Shown here piece after piece: positions 1 to 21,440 of a stretch of 64,000 bases of DNA; the first letter of the stretch is position 1, and every line of letters starts with the position of its first letter. The stretch comes from Siderastrea siderea (taxonomy: Eukaryota > Cnidaria > Anthozoa > Scleractinia > Rhizangiidae). The stretch is from positions 802,201 through 866,200 of the forward strand of contig OZ034969.1 of assembly GCA_964030785.1 (NCBI GenBank), read 5' to 3'. A program made the position numbers and the translations under genes. Under the pieces are notes generated by a model that saw nothing but the letters and a program-made list of their open reading frames with translations, had not been told where the DNA came from and ran no database searches.

Positions 1-350
1 TGTTCCGGTCGATCGGTCACGTATCGATGTCAAAATTTAAATGAAATCTCAACTCACAGTAAACGAGCAGACTGTGGTTTTAACAGCTCTTGGAATGGCT
101 TGGACAAACAATCTTCAGCCGAACCGAATATAATTTTGAAATTTCCTTCCGACACATCTCGCTATTTGTCCAGGCAGCTTATAATCTGTCTGCCATCTCA
201 GTAAACTGAAACGGAGTCGATGATGTTATCATGAGTGTTGACAGCGGCTTGTGTACCGTTGCCAGATTGTTGACAGGTATCCAAGAAAGAGCCAATCATA
301 GTTTTGCGCTTGGAATGTACGCGCTTAATTCAAGCTCCCTGGCTAAGTCT
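1..350. other. left edge, no gene recognised
   Basis: No exon, repeat family or RNA gene is recognised here. It should lie inside or beyond the 3' half of the leftward NECAB-like gene, whose remaining exons are probably off the window. Short open frames on both strands look like chance. Confidence 0.4.
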
Positions 351-457
351 GTAGTCTCTAATTTTTGGCGCTCCCCTCGCGTCGCGTCTCCTCGAAATTT
401 CGCGCGCGCGCGTGTATTTCGCCCGCCCCACAAGCGATCGCCAAAATTAGAGACTAC
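351..457. mobile_element. short inverted-repeat element (MITE-like)
   Basis: GTAGTCTCTAATTTTTGGCG at the left end is mirrored by CGCCAAAATTAGAGACTAC at the right end, with a CpG-rich core containing a run of CG dinucleotides between them. The two arms differ by one T. No coding capacity. I could not define a target-site duplication, so the exact ends are uncertain. Confidence 0.5.
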
Positions 458-832
458 TCGCAGTCTACCATCAAACTGAAACAATTAAAGGAAAATACAA
501 ATCAAACCAGTTTGAAATCATTTTGACTTGAAATTCATTTTAACCTACAACATCTTGATTTAAAAGAGATCATTTGTACAGCATTTTTAAACTGAAACTT
601 TCAGGATTAAAAAAACTTTCAAAGTGACATTCCTTAAACTTTGTAAAGGTAATTCTTCAAACTGACAATGGAATCACTTTTTCCTGAAAGTTTTAATTTT
701 AATTTACCTTTAGAACTACACTTTAAGTTAAACGTCAGCTTTTCAAAACCAATTCTTCAAGGAATGAGGATTCACTTTAACCAGCACTCAATCAACAGAG
801 CATGTAAGTTATTTCAACAAGGCTGTTTTCAC

Positions 833-11261
<10,429 letters not shown>

Positions 11262-11436
11262 GGCTGCAAAACATCCAGGGCGAAGGAACCCCACGTCAAA
11301 ACCCCAACGAAATTGCGCGAACTAAAGCGAAGTCTTCCGAAGAATAATCGGTGAAGCATACGATGCTCTCCGGAGTTGTCGGAAGTTTACGAGATAACCC
11401 GAAGTCCAATCCGAACAAATATCGCTTTCAAGCAAA
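11262..11436. promoter_or_regulatory. probable bidirectional promoter, NECAB-like / PMS2
   Basis: Only 175 bp separate the start codon of the leftward NECAB-like gene and that of rightward PMS2. The stretch is richer in CpG than its surroundings, lacks an obvious TATA box, and holds CCAAT (in GTCCAATCCG) and an E2F-like ATTGCGCGAA. A TATA-less shared promoter is inferred; both 5' UTRs must lie within it unless non-coding first exons exist elsewhere. Confidence 0.6.
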
Positions 11437-14400
11437 ATGGCGGCAGTTTCGTCTCCTGTTGTCCAAGCGATTGATCAGAAATCTGTCCACCAAATTTGCT
11501 CCGGACAGGTTGTGCTAAATATTGCAACTGCTATGAAAGAGCTTGTTGAAAACAGCTTGGACGCTGGAGCTACAAACATTGATATCAAGCTGAAAAATCA
11601 CGGTGCCGATCTTTTGGAAGTGAACGACAATGGCCTTGGAGTGGAACCACACAATTTCGAAGCTTTGACTTTGAAGCATCACACGTCGAAACTCAGAGAT
11701 TTCTCGGATTTAACAAGCGTGGAAACCTTTGGTTTCAGGGGAGAGGCTTTAAGCTCTCTCTGTGCGTTAAGGTAATTGGCAAGTTTCAAATTTAGTTGTC
11801 GGCGGAAAATTTGGTTTGATTTCAAGCAGGGCTTTGTCAGCTGGACCACCCTGAGGTGCAGGTGTGAAACCATCAAGACAATATGGGCATTAGGCCCCTA
11901 CCGGGTGGTTTGGAGTATCTTAGTCATGGGCACTAAGAACACCACATAAACACCAGGAATCTTACCCTCAAATATCCCAAAGTAATGCACTTGAAGGGGG
12001 GGGGGGGGGGGGACCCCGGGCTGATTCTTGTATTTCCCCACCAGTGCGGGTTTTTTTCTAGCAAAGACCTCAGTATTCTAGGGGGACTTCAGCCAAACAC
12101 CCAACAAAGACTTGAAGATGCACTTCAATTTAGTACTTTGAACAGTTAGCCAACGCTTGAGGCAGTAAGCATTCAATGTTTATTTTTTTTGTCCCAAATA
12201 GTCCACAAGCTTTTCTAAATCTCTCCCATTACAACTGTGTAAGTATAGGCAAATAATAACAAAGAACATACTATGATCATGTCTCATTTAAAAACACAAC
12301 ATGCTTTACTTCATGAAAGATTAGGAAGGAAATCCCAGGAAATCCTAACAGGAAAGCTGGGGGATAACCCTGCGATGGACTAGTACCCCATCCAGAGCAG
12401 ATGGTGACACTTCTAGTCCCTTCACACTACAGAAAGCAAAGTTAACCACCAGCCTTGATGAGTGCCAGCCTTGATGAGTCTTATGGCTTGTTCAATCCAG
12501 TGGAATGGATGCAAGACTTACACATTACGTCATCCTTCACTACAAGCTAGTGGCTACCATTCCACGCCACTGTCTTACCTGGTTGGAGGAAAATTTATGG
12601 GTTTATTATTGGCCAAGTTATCAGAATCAAAAGCTAATTCCCAGGGGGGTACTCGAAGTATGCATGGCGGGGGGGGGGGGTCTGATGGAGCTTCATATTG
12701 CAAACCCCCAACAAATACACAAGCCTGAAATTTTAGACCCAAAAAAAATACCTGGCATCAAAATTTCCAACCCAAAAAAATACAAGAACATGGAACACGT
12801 TGCTGAAAAAAAGTTCAAATGAATATTTTTCTGATCCATTGATCGCAATGAAAACCCGAAACGAAAAGTTTGCTCGGAGATAAGACCCAAAAAAATATGC
12901 GTATTTTTTTAAGACCTAAAAAAATACATGACAGATCTCTTGAGCCAAAAAAATACCGAGTGTGTAAATTTTCAACCCAAAAACATACGTCGGACCCCCC
13001 CCCCCCCGTCATGTATACTTCGAGTACCCCCCTGGGAGCTAATTCAAGAGGTAATAGCATGTAGTACATGCTAATTTAAGTTGAAAACAATGATTCAATC
13101 TGTTTTATCCTCTTTCTACAGCAAACTCTCTGTAGTGACACACCATTCCTCGCAGGCTGTGGCAACACGATTAGAATATGATCACAATGGAAAAATGCTT
13201 TCTAAGAATCCTTGTGCTAGAGATCTGGGCACCACAGTTTCCTTGCAAAACCTGTTTTCTACTTTGCCGGTGAGACACAGAGAGTTTCTGCGAAACATCA
13301 AAAGGGAGTTCACCAAATTGGTACATGTTCTGCAGGGATATTGTCTCATAAGTACAAGTGTTAGGATAACATGCAGTAATCAAGTGGAAAAAGGAAAGAA
13401 AACAACAATTGTGTCAACCAGTGGCAGTGAACATGTTAAAGATAATATCACTTGTGTCTTTGGACCCAAACAGGTATGTGAAAATCATAGTTGTCAACCA
13501 GAAGGGTGAGAAATCATGCAAGTCCTTAAAAGCAAGTCCTTAAAAGCGTACCAAAATTGCCCAGTTTTTTCATGCATCACAATTTTTCTGTGTGTTTAAA
13601 GTGCCCATAATCTACAAATTTTTATTTTAAATTGTTATCTGAAAGTGCACATTACTACAAGAACGTCTGCAAAACAATTTTGTGATTTGAACAAAACACA
13701 TAAATAAATATCTAAATAAAAAAAATAATTTTTTTAAACGAAATTTTGAAGTCTGTTTCTCTTTGGTTAACCTGTGCTGCTGACAGGCTCACATGTAACG
13801 TTAATTCAGGAACCCACTTTGGCTTGCCTTCGCCTGTTGTACACAAAAGAAAGCAAAATGGCGAGATCTCTGTTCTAATGTCGCTGTTAGGAGAGAGCCT
13901 TGTTGAAACAGAAAGTGAAAAATTAAGTTGCGAATTGGTTAAAGTCGTGAACATGTTCCTTAATTTTCACCACATGACATCATGGCTCCCTTGTTACCGA
14001 GAGAAGACTAAGGCGAGTGGTGTTCCAAAATGGCGGCAAATTTGAAGATTTTCAAAAATTCTTTAAAAAAATTGTGTTTTGTTCGAAACACAAATTTTTT
14101 TGCAGAAGTTCTTGTAGTAACATGTACTTTCAGATAAGAAAATAAAAATTTTCAGGTTAAGGGTACTTCAACATTGATCCACATTTAGTTTTTGCTTGAA
14201 AGCTACCAGTATGATAAATTTGGAACTATATTTTTGCCACAGCAAACAGCCAGTACAAAAATAGTGGTCATTAGCACAGCCTAATTATTATCAATTTGGA
14301 AGAGAATAAATTATTTATTAGGTGTATGTTAAGTATATAACTAAATAAATAAATAAACAAACAATAAAATAGTAAATAAACAGTATGTAAAGAAATAAAT

Positions 14401-17400
14401 AATCTCAGTGGTAGAGCATCCAGACTGGTAATCAGGTCACAGGTTTGACTCCTGTTGGGAGAACTCGGATTTCTTTTCTTCTGAATATGCCTGTGTCACT
14501 TACTGATAAAATAATACATCTTTTGTATTTAATGATCAGGCTTAAAATATACCATCACATTTTTTCCATTACATATAGACATTCAATTCATAGCAGTAAG
14601 CAGGATGTTTAGAGGCCTAACTCCCACAAGTCTCCTACAGCTCAGTGGTAAAGCATCTGGACTAGTTATCAGAAGCTTCAGCTACTGTTAAGAGAAATTG
14701 GATTTCTTTTCTTCCAGTATGCTTGTGTTGTGGAATGGAAAGAATAATCTTAAGATCACAAATCAACATGAAATTTAGAAGTAACATTTTGCAGGATTGA
14801 TATCAATGATGGATGTTTATGAGTTTAAGGGATTGTCTTTCTTTTAGGTTCAGACATTAATGGCTATTGAGCAGTTCTCGCCATCTGAAGAAGACTGTAA
14901 TGAACTTGGGCTTGATTCCGCAAAACTTGATACAAAGGAAAACCTCTTTAAGATTACTGGCTTCATTTCAAAACCAGATCATGGAATGGGACGCAGTAGT
15001 GCAGATCGTCAGTTCTTGTACATCAACAAGCGACCCTGTGAACTGAGCAAGGTTTCACGGCTCATCAACGAAGTCTACCACATGTTCAACAGACACCAGT
15101 ATCCCTTTGTCATGCTAGATGTTTCTCTTGCTAGAGGTCAGTTGTGAACATTCAGGTTTTCGCTGACACGGTTCTCCAGTGCTTTCAATAAGTTTTGACA
15201 ACCGATGAAAAGCGTCTGCAAATTTGCTCAAAGAAATCGGCTTCAATTTTCCCTAAATTGAAGTAATTAAAGAGAGATTTCTTTCAAACCTTGTTGATAC
15301 AGTCGGCTACCCTACTCAAACCAGCTGCCTACTTCAAATTAACCCCTGGTTCTCTTGTGGGTCAAAATGCATGACTTGTAATCTCTGACCCACCTGCTAG
15401 TCAGCCAGTAGGGGAATGATTTATGTTATAGTCAGCTTAGTCCATGAGAGAGCACCTCGTTTTACCTTTAAAAAAATAAATCTTGGTGCAATCACTCTGT
15501 AACACATTACCATGAGATATCACAAAAGATGCTATCACGATTTGAAATGATAGTGTAGTTAATTGTTTCTTTCAGGATTTAGTCACTTTGATGTGGATCA
15601 CTGTGCAGAACATAACTGAAATTTAAAATATGCCAGACAAACAGTTTTCAATATCCTCCTCATAAGCGTTATGAATAAAGTAATCACGTTTGCAGTGCAT
15701 GGTTGAGTTATGTGACCCAGTGGCCATGTGTGAAAATGTTATGTATGTGACGACGCAGTTCAATTCTTTCTAGTTTAGAATGTCACCACTCTTAAAAAAT
15801 AGGTGGTAGCAAACTCAGGTCATCTACCTGTCTTTAGGGGCTGCTTACGTTGTGCTGGTGGTCTGTGCACATGTCTGTCATTTTGGTATGGGATGCAACA
15901 GGTTCATAAATGGTTTTTATGGTGATACCACTTGTGTTCTGTAGACAAGGATGAACTCATGCCAGTATTATGCAAAAACCTCCTTGTATGAAATTGCTTG
16001 TCACATGGAGATCATTGTAGGTAAAGTCTACATTTTTAAGATCTTGCTTTTTCTCTTCAGATGGAGTGGATGTAAATGTGACACCAGACAAGCGGCAGGT
16101 GTTTGTCCAGAAAGAGAAGCTACTGTTGGCTACCATAAAATCTTCACTTAAGAAAATGTTTGACCCCAGCAGTGCATCATTTGATATCAATCAGAAACCT
16201 TTGACACAAATAAAACTGTCTGCTGACTCATTTTTGCCAAGAAACAGTGACAGTAGTAGTTCCTTTGAAAATGAGAAACTTCAACAGCGTGAAAGTCTGT
16301 GGCCTGGAGTTAAAAAAGATGAAAAGGCTTCAAAGCCACATGCGTCAGTGATTTCATCAGGGGCTGCCATGGAGAAAGGGAAATTTCCTTCGCTTAGCAG
16401 CTTTAAGAGGAAATTTTCATCTCTTGATGATGATCTTGACAGCAAGACTAAGGGGCCTTCTTGCAAGCAAGCAAAGCTCACCAGTATTTCTACACTGGAG
16501 CGAAAAGTGTCAAATCAGAACTGTACAGAGCCAACAGGATCAGACAGTAGACATCGTTATGCCAGCACTAAAGACATTGAACAGTCAAGAAGTAATAATG
16601 ATGAAGTTATTGAAGTCAAAGATACAGCTGATGAGGGAAACTTTGTTGATGACAGTTCTGTAGGAGAATTTGATAATGAAGGCCATACAAGAGAGTGTGA
16701 AAGTGGTGCAATGAGTTCAAGAACTGATGAAAGATGCCAAGACAGTGGTCTTGAAGATATTATGAGAAAGAATGAGCAAAGCGATTCAAAGCTTATGGAA
16801 GCAAATTGTAAAAATAAGTTTGGCCCAACAGCAGATCTCGTGCATAAACCAATACTGGTTATTCCTAAGCTTTCTAAGAGCTCAAGTTCTAAAGAAGATC
16901 ATGTTTCAAACATGTTGAAGGACAGGAAAGAGATAAGAATTAACTTTAGCATGGATAAACTTAAAACTACTGTTAATAGACCAATGGGAGAGAAAACAGC
17001 GAGTGTTGAAGCTCGCTTGTTTAGAGCAAAAATTGCACCAGACAGTAACTCTAGTGCAGAGGAGGAACTAAGAAAAAATATCAGCAAAGACATGTTTGAA
17101 AGTATGGAAATCTTGGGCCAGTTTAATTTGGGTTTTGTCATTGCAAAGCTGGACAGTGATTTGTTTATAATTGACCAGCATGCGTCGGATGAGAAATTTA
17201 ACTTTGAAGATCAACAGAGGAACACAACAATCAAATCACAACGGCTCATCATTCCACAAAAACTTGAACTAACTGCTGCTAACGAGGCTATTCTAATGGA
17301 CAACATAGAAATATTTAAAAAGAATGGATTTGAATTTGAAATCGATCACAATGCTGAAGCAATGAAGAAAATCAAGCTAGTTTCACTTCCAATGAGTAAC

Positions 17401-17676
17401 AACTGGACATTTGGTGTTGAGGACATTGAAGAGTTGATTTTCATGCTGAGTGATTCACCTGGGGTAATGTGTAGGCCCTCTAGAGTAAGGAAGATGTTTG
17501 CAAGCCGTGCCTGTCGTATGTCAATCATGGTTGGGACTGCTTTGGACCGGGCTCAAATGAAGAAGATTGTTTGTCACATGGGAGAGATTGAACACCCATG
17601 GAACTGCCCTCATGGTCGGCCCACCATGAGACACCTGATAAATCTCAGGATGCTACCAACACTGAATCTGGATTGA
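11437..17676 (+). CDS. PMS2: PMS2 mismatch repair endonuclease (MutL-alpha subunit)
   Basis: Four coding exons: 11437-11771, 13122-13473, 14848-15136 and 16061-17676, all with GT-AG borders and matching phases; 2592 nt, 863 residues (human PMS2 has 862). N-terminal GHL ATPase: [13 protein letters not shown] (residues 33-45), DNGLG (64-68), GFRGEAL (99-105), [20 protein letters not shown] later. The transducer region has [17 protein letters not shown] and [10 protein letters not shown]. After a variable linker, the C-terminal endonuclease has [12 protein letters not shown] (metal-binding DQHAX2EX4E), SRACRMS and CPHGRP, all residues expected for an active enzyme. In the nucleus it pairs with MLH1 and nicks the strand to be repaired. 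Unusually few introns: linker and endonuclease domain share one 1.6 kb exon. Intact. Confidence 0.95.
11996..12012. repeat. poly-G tract in PMS2 intron 1
   Basis: Seventeen consecutive G, followed by ACCCCGGG. Other tracts of 12-18 G or C are at 5110-5127, 9572-9589, 10476-10492, 12669-12680, 12995-13007, 19668-19681 and 30831-30847, mostly inside interspersed repeats. The rest of 11772-12631 shows nothing recognisable. Confidence 0.8.
12640..13036. mobile_element. 397-bp inverted-repeat element with 8-bp target duplication
   Basis: CCCAGGGGGGTACTCGAAGTA at the left is mirrored at the right end (TACTTCGAGTACCCCCCTGGG), followed inward by G and C tracts. AGCTAATT flanks it at 12632-12639 and 13037-13044, an exact target duplication. 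The interior has four A-rich phrases of the form CCCAAAAAAATAC. No ORF of interest. It is a non-autonomous DNA element in PMS2 intron 1; the 8-bp duplication would fit hAT. Confidence 0.8.
13599..14168. mobile_element. 570-bp inverted-repeat element in PMS2 intron 2
   Basis: About 110 bp at the left (AAATTTTTATTTT, TTATCTGAAAGT, TTACTACAAGAAC, AACAAAACACA in order) recur complemented and in reverse order at 14055-14168. The middle contains a 99-codon open frame at 13746-14045 that resembles nothing I know and lacks a plausible context. Target duplication not identified. Confidence 0.65.
14398..14510 (+). repeat. tRNA-derived SINE copy 1
   Basis: CTCAGTGGTAGAGCATC resembles a tRNA/pol III A box and GGTTTGACTCC a B box (GGTTCRANNCC), followed by GGATTTCTTTTCTTC. 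A related copy lies 230 bp downstream. A functional tRNA is ruled out because there is no acceptor-stem pairing. Confidence 0.55.
14637..14730 (+). repeat. tRNA-derived SINE copy 2 (degenerate)
   Basis: CAGCTCAGTGGTAAAGCATCTGGACTAG, then a ruined B-box region, then GGATTTCTTTTCTTCC. It shares head and body with the copy at 14398 but has diverged and lost part of the middle. Confidence 0.5.
15137..16060. other. PMS2 intron 3
   Basis: No repeat or RNA gene recognised. Its last 180 bases (from about 15880) are the left part of the segment that was copied to 20209, so the duplication carried intron sequence with it. Confidence 0.7.
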
Positions 17677-17700
17677 AAACTGATGGAATAAGACTGATAT

Positions 17701-17764
17701 TAGCATGCAAGAGCAGACACCTTTTCCTAGCTTTGTTTTCACCCAGGTCTGCTCTTGCAGGCTA
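17701..17764. repeat. stem-loop in PMS2 3' UTR
   Basis: TAGCATGCAAGAGCAGAC pairs with GTCTGCTCTTGCAGGCTA across a 28-base loop. The paralogous PMS2 fragment at 54494-54554 keeps a similar stem. It may be a tiny foldback element caught in the 3' UTR or a real RNA structure; sequence alone does not decide. Confidence 0.6.
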
Positions 17765-17830
17765 GACTGATATAGACAACTGTATAATAATAGAGACCTA
17801 GACTTTGCCTTAGACTATTTCTACTCAGAG

Positions 17831-17973
17831 AGAGTTGAACAAAAAGAACACACAAGAGAACACATAAATTGCTTGGTGCATGGAAAGCAACTTGCTTCTG
17901 CTCACTACAGTACCGGCTAATTGTGTGATAGGCAATCTTCGTGATCACTTGTGTGTTCTTTTTTCCTCAACTG
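17831..17973. repeat. inverted repeat downstream of PMS2
   Basis: GAGTTGAACAAAAAGAACAC at 17832 and the complementary CTTGTGTGTTCTTTTTTCCT at 17948 form arms of about 26 bp, about 90 bp apart. Possible short foldback element or a hairpin in the PMS2 3' UTR. Candidate poly(A) signals AATAAA occur near 18110-18120. Confidence 0.45.
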
Positions 17974-18139
17974 AATGGAAAGAGAAACTGCTCCTAGTCT
18001 AGTAAAAGGGCAGTGTTACACAGAGGCCTTATGTGCCACTCGGCATGAAGAGGATGAGTGAGTGTGACACTGCGCAAAGCTTCTGCAACTTGTCTTGCAA
18101 CAAAATACAATAAATAAATGTAAAGAAGATCCTCGCAGT

Positions 18140-19467
18140 TATTACAATAAAATAGCCTTACAATAAAATAGCCTCTAGGAAAATGCTTTATGCAACTCTT
18201 GTTGCACTGTTGTGAGAAAAGTTGCACAGGCATATAATGAGTTGTGAAACCTTATGGAGAAGTGTGCCTGTAGTACCTGCCATAATACATATGGTCACTG
18301 GGTGGGACTGCATTTTAATTAAATCAATAACCGTCAAAATGGTTGTTAACAACGATAATAGTGCAACTTGTCTATTATCACTGTTATCACTCTAAATGAA
18401 TACCTGACTTCTGTTTGATTTGATTTGTGTTTATTTCGAAATTATATCATCACATTGTGTTTGTTAAAACTGTAAATAAAATACAGGCAAGAGTTGTGAA
18501 TCTGTTTACAATAACTATAAAATTCCCCTTCCTTGATTTGAAAGGTGTAGAGAGATATTACAGCAGACTCTAAGCAGCAGCAATACCCGATTAGCAGGCT
18601 TAATACTCTCAATCTCCCTTCATTTCTTCACCCCCAAGTTCTCCTTAGATACTGCAGCTTTCCTGCATGCTACATGAAGAGAAGATGATTATTTTGATGA
18701 AATTTTCAAGCACTGCAGACTATACTACACTACACTGTAAATTCGAGGGTAAATAAAGTAAATAAAGTTTATTGATTGATTGATTGATTGATATTTCATT
18801 GACACAGAAAGAGACGAGATCCAAGGTTTCAAAATAATAACACTTTTACTACTTTTTCAATGCAACACTTTGCTGTAATGTGATCATCTCCAGGAGGAGG
18901 ATAATACTTTGCACAAATGAAATAACGGGACTTTTTAAAACCATTAAGCTATGTGTAATTTGTTAGTGTTGAATGATGTAATTTCAATGTTGAATCACAA
19001 TCACCTGTATCAGATGGTACTCCAGCCAGCCAGCCAGACAACTGACATCAAAAATAAATTCTCATTCAAACTGTGTTTTAGTAGTAGGTGGGTCTGTTTG
19101 GCTGCTATGGGGCACAGTAAATGTCCAGTATGAGGTATATTTTATATGCAGCAAATAATTTACTGCAGGCTGATAAATCACTGACTGCTGGTAGATTTTC
19201 AGAGGGCTCAATAATCTTGTTTGATTCCATGCTAGTTGGGAGATTTTGTTCTGACCAGCATTATCATGGTATCAATGCTCAACATTTGTGCCACACAGCA
19301 ACCAGATTTAAATTCATTTATTAAAAATGCTGCAAGTGAAGTAAAGCTTTAATTTACAAGTAATCTATTTAGATCTTATATGTAAAGGAAACTATGAACT
19401 TTCAGGATTGTAAAGAATGGCTTTAAACCAAAAATATTTTACAAGGCTCAGTAAATGAACAGTACAT
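18140..19467. other. intergenic, no gene recognised
   Basis: AT-rich, with a short (ATTG)n microsatellite at about 18772-18793 preceded by AATAAAGTAAATAAAG, perhaps the tail of a decayed retroelement. The open frames at 18951-19324 have no recognisable product or splice context. Confidence 0.4.
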
Positions 19468-19561
19468 TCACAGGTCTGATCTCACTCCAAATCCAGGGCC
19501 TTTTGGAGGCTCTGTCAGTGTTGTCAGTCCTCCTGCAGGTTCACAGGAAAACCTACCACTC
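19468..19561 (-). CDS. possible terminal exon of an unidentified minus-strand gene
   Basis: On the minus strand a TTCTTAG acceptor precedes an open stretch reading [17 protein letters not shown], then [13 protein letters not shown] and a stop at 19468-19470. The composition looks protein-like, but no upstream exon was found between here and the PMS2 copy at 20.2 kb, and I do not recognise the peptide. It could be a real last exon of a gene with distant exons, or chance. Confidence 0.25.
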
Positions 19562-20208
19562 CTAAGAAGGAAAACAAACCAAAATTAAGTGCCGGTGGTT
19601 ATACACAGAAACAACTGTTATTACAACAACCAATAATTATAATGAAGGGGTGGGGGGCGAGTGGGGTGGGGGGGGGGGGGGTCAAATGGCAACTTGTACT
19701 TGATACAGTGTACTTTAAAAAACAACATCAATATGGTAACTGTGGCTGCAATAAAGCTCATGTCAAGTTGGACTTCCATCTATTTCCAGCAAAAGCATGA
19801 TGGTTGTCAGATCACCCTGGTTTATTCATTGGTGTGATTTGTATTCAAACTTGGAAGGTATCATAACAAAGAAATCCAATCCAGCCACCTTGAAACAAAA
19901 CTGAGTCAAGCTATGGTCAAAATTTTCTATCACGGTATCACACTCTTGGTCCTGCAGGCTGAAACTTGCAGGCAACCACAGGCAAGGGGCAGGAGGTCAC
20001 AGTGCTATCAGCCTGAGGGATCATATTACCACAAGGAGAGGATGTAGGAAGGAATGACATCAAGGTCCCCAACTTTAACAATTTATATCACATGGGCTTG
20101 AGTGATGCAAATACTTTTGGAAATGTTATTGTACCCTTAGGGGTTCGGGTGGGGTCAAGAGGGGGACAATGGCTGCATAAGATAAGATAACTTTATGTAT
20201 ACACAGTA
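19562..20208. other. intergenic, nothing recognised
   Basis: Contains a G-rich stretch with 14 consecutive G at 19668-19681 beside a GTCAAATG phrase like those bordering the Penelope-like fragment at 9.6-10.5 kb. No exon is seen. Confidence 0.4.
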
Positions 20209-21440
20209 TTGTCACTTTAGTATGGGATGCAACAGATTCATAAATGGTTTTTATGGTGATACCACTTGTATTCTGTAGACAAGGATGAACTCATGCCAGC
20301 ATTATGCAAAAACCCTCTTACATGAAATTGCTTGTCACATGGAGATCATTGTAGGTAAAGTCTGTACATTTTTAAGATCTTGCTTTTTCTCTTCAGATGG
20401 AGTGGATGTAAATGTGACACCAGACAAGCGGCAGGTGTTTGTTCAGGAAGAGAAGCTACTGTTGGCTACCATAAAATCTTCACTTAAGAAAATGTTTGAC
20501 CCCAGCAGTGCATCATTTGATGTCAATCAGAAACCTTTGACACAAATAAAACTGTCTGCTGACTCATTTATGCCAAGAAACAGTAATAGCATTGGTTCCT
20601 TTGAAAATGAAGAACTTCAACAGCGTGAAAGTCTGTGGCCTGGAAGCTCGCTTGTTTAGAGCAAAGATTGCACCAGACAGTAACACTAGCGCACAGGAGG
20701 AACTAAGAAAGAATATCAGCAAAGACATGTTTGAACGTATGGAAATCTTAGGTCAGTTCAATTTAGGTTTTATCATCGCAAAGCTTAGCCTCCCACGCAG
20801 TCGTTTTTAGGGGAGTCGTATTACTCTCCTCCCCGCAAACGGCGTTTGTGGGGAGGAGGGTAATACGACTCCCCTAAAAACGACTGCGTGGGAGGCTACG
20901 CAAAGCTGGACGGTGATTTGTTTATAATTGACCAGCATGCGTCGGATGAGAAATTTAACTTTGAAGATCAACAGAGGAACACAGCAATCAAATCACAACG
21001 GCTCATCATTCCACAAAAACTTGAACTAACTGCCGCTAACGAGGCTATTCTTAGGGACAACATAGAAATATTTAAAAAGAATGGATTTGAATTTGAAATT
21101 GATCACAATGCTGAGGCAATGAAGAAAATCAAGCTGGTTTCACTTCCAATAAGTAACAACTGGACATTTGGTGTTGAGGACATTGAAGAGTTGATTTTCA
21201 TGCTGAGTGATTCACCTGGGGTAATGTGTAGGCCCTCTAGAGTAAGGAAGATGTTTGCAAGACGTGCCTGTCGTATGTCGATCATGGTTGGGACTGCTTT
21301 GGACCGGGCTCAAATGAAGAAGATTGTTTGTCACATGGGAGAGATTGAACACCCATGGAACTGCCCTCATGGTCGGCCCACCTTGAGACATCTGATAAAT
21401 CTGAGGATGCTACCAACACCCGAATTGGATTGAAAACTGC
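20209..21440 (+). pseudogene. partial PMS2 copy 2 (end of intron 3 plus last exon, disrupted)
   Basis: Closely matches 15877-17680. It begins inside intron 3 (TATGGGATGCAACAG), keeps the TTCTCTTCAG acceptor, and runs through the stop codon at 21431-21433. Exons 1-3 are absent. Relative to PMS2 it lacks 701 bp (equivalent of 16309-17009) at a shared GA, which shifts the frame to a stop at 20657-20659. A 113-bp foldback element also interrupts the endonuclease domain at 20786. After it the frame is open again with [20 protein letters not shown] (S to R) and CPHGRP intact. The intronic sequence shows DNA-level duplication rather than retrocopying. No promoter is seen. Confidence 0.9.
20786..20898. 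mobile_element. 113-bp near-perfect palindromic MITE
   Basis: Arms of about 55 bp starting TAGCCTCCCACGCAGTCG pair with their complement with only two mismatches across a 3-nt centre. CGCAAAGCT flanks it at 20777-20785 and 20899-20907, a 9-bp target duplication, as made by Mutator-like elements. It lies within the PMS2 copy and is absent at the matching place in PMS2, so it inserted after, or only in, this copy. Confidence 0.9.

Noticed and set aside
14398..14470. tRNA gene
   Set aside because: A- and B-box-like motifs are present but no acceptor or anticodon stem forms, and a second degenerate copy with the same unrelated body shows it is a SINE.
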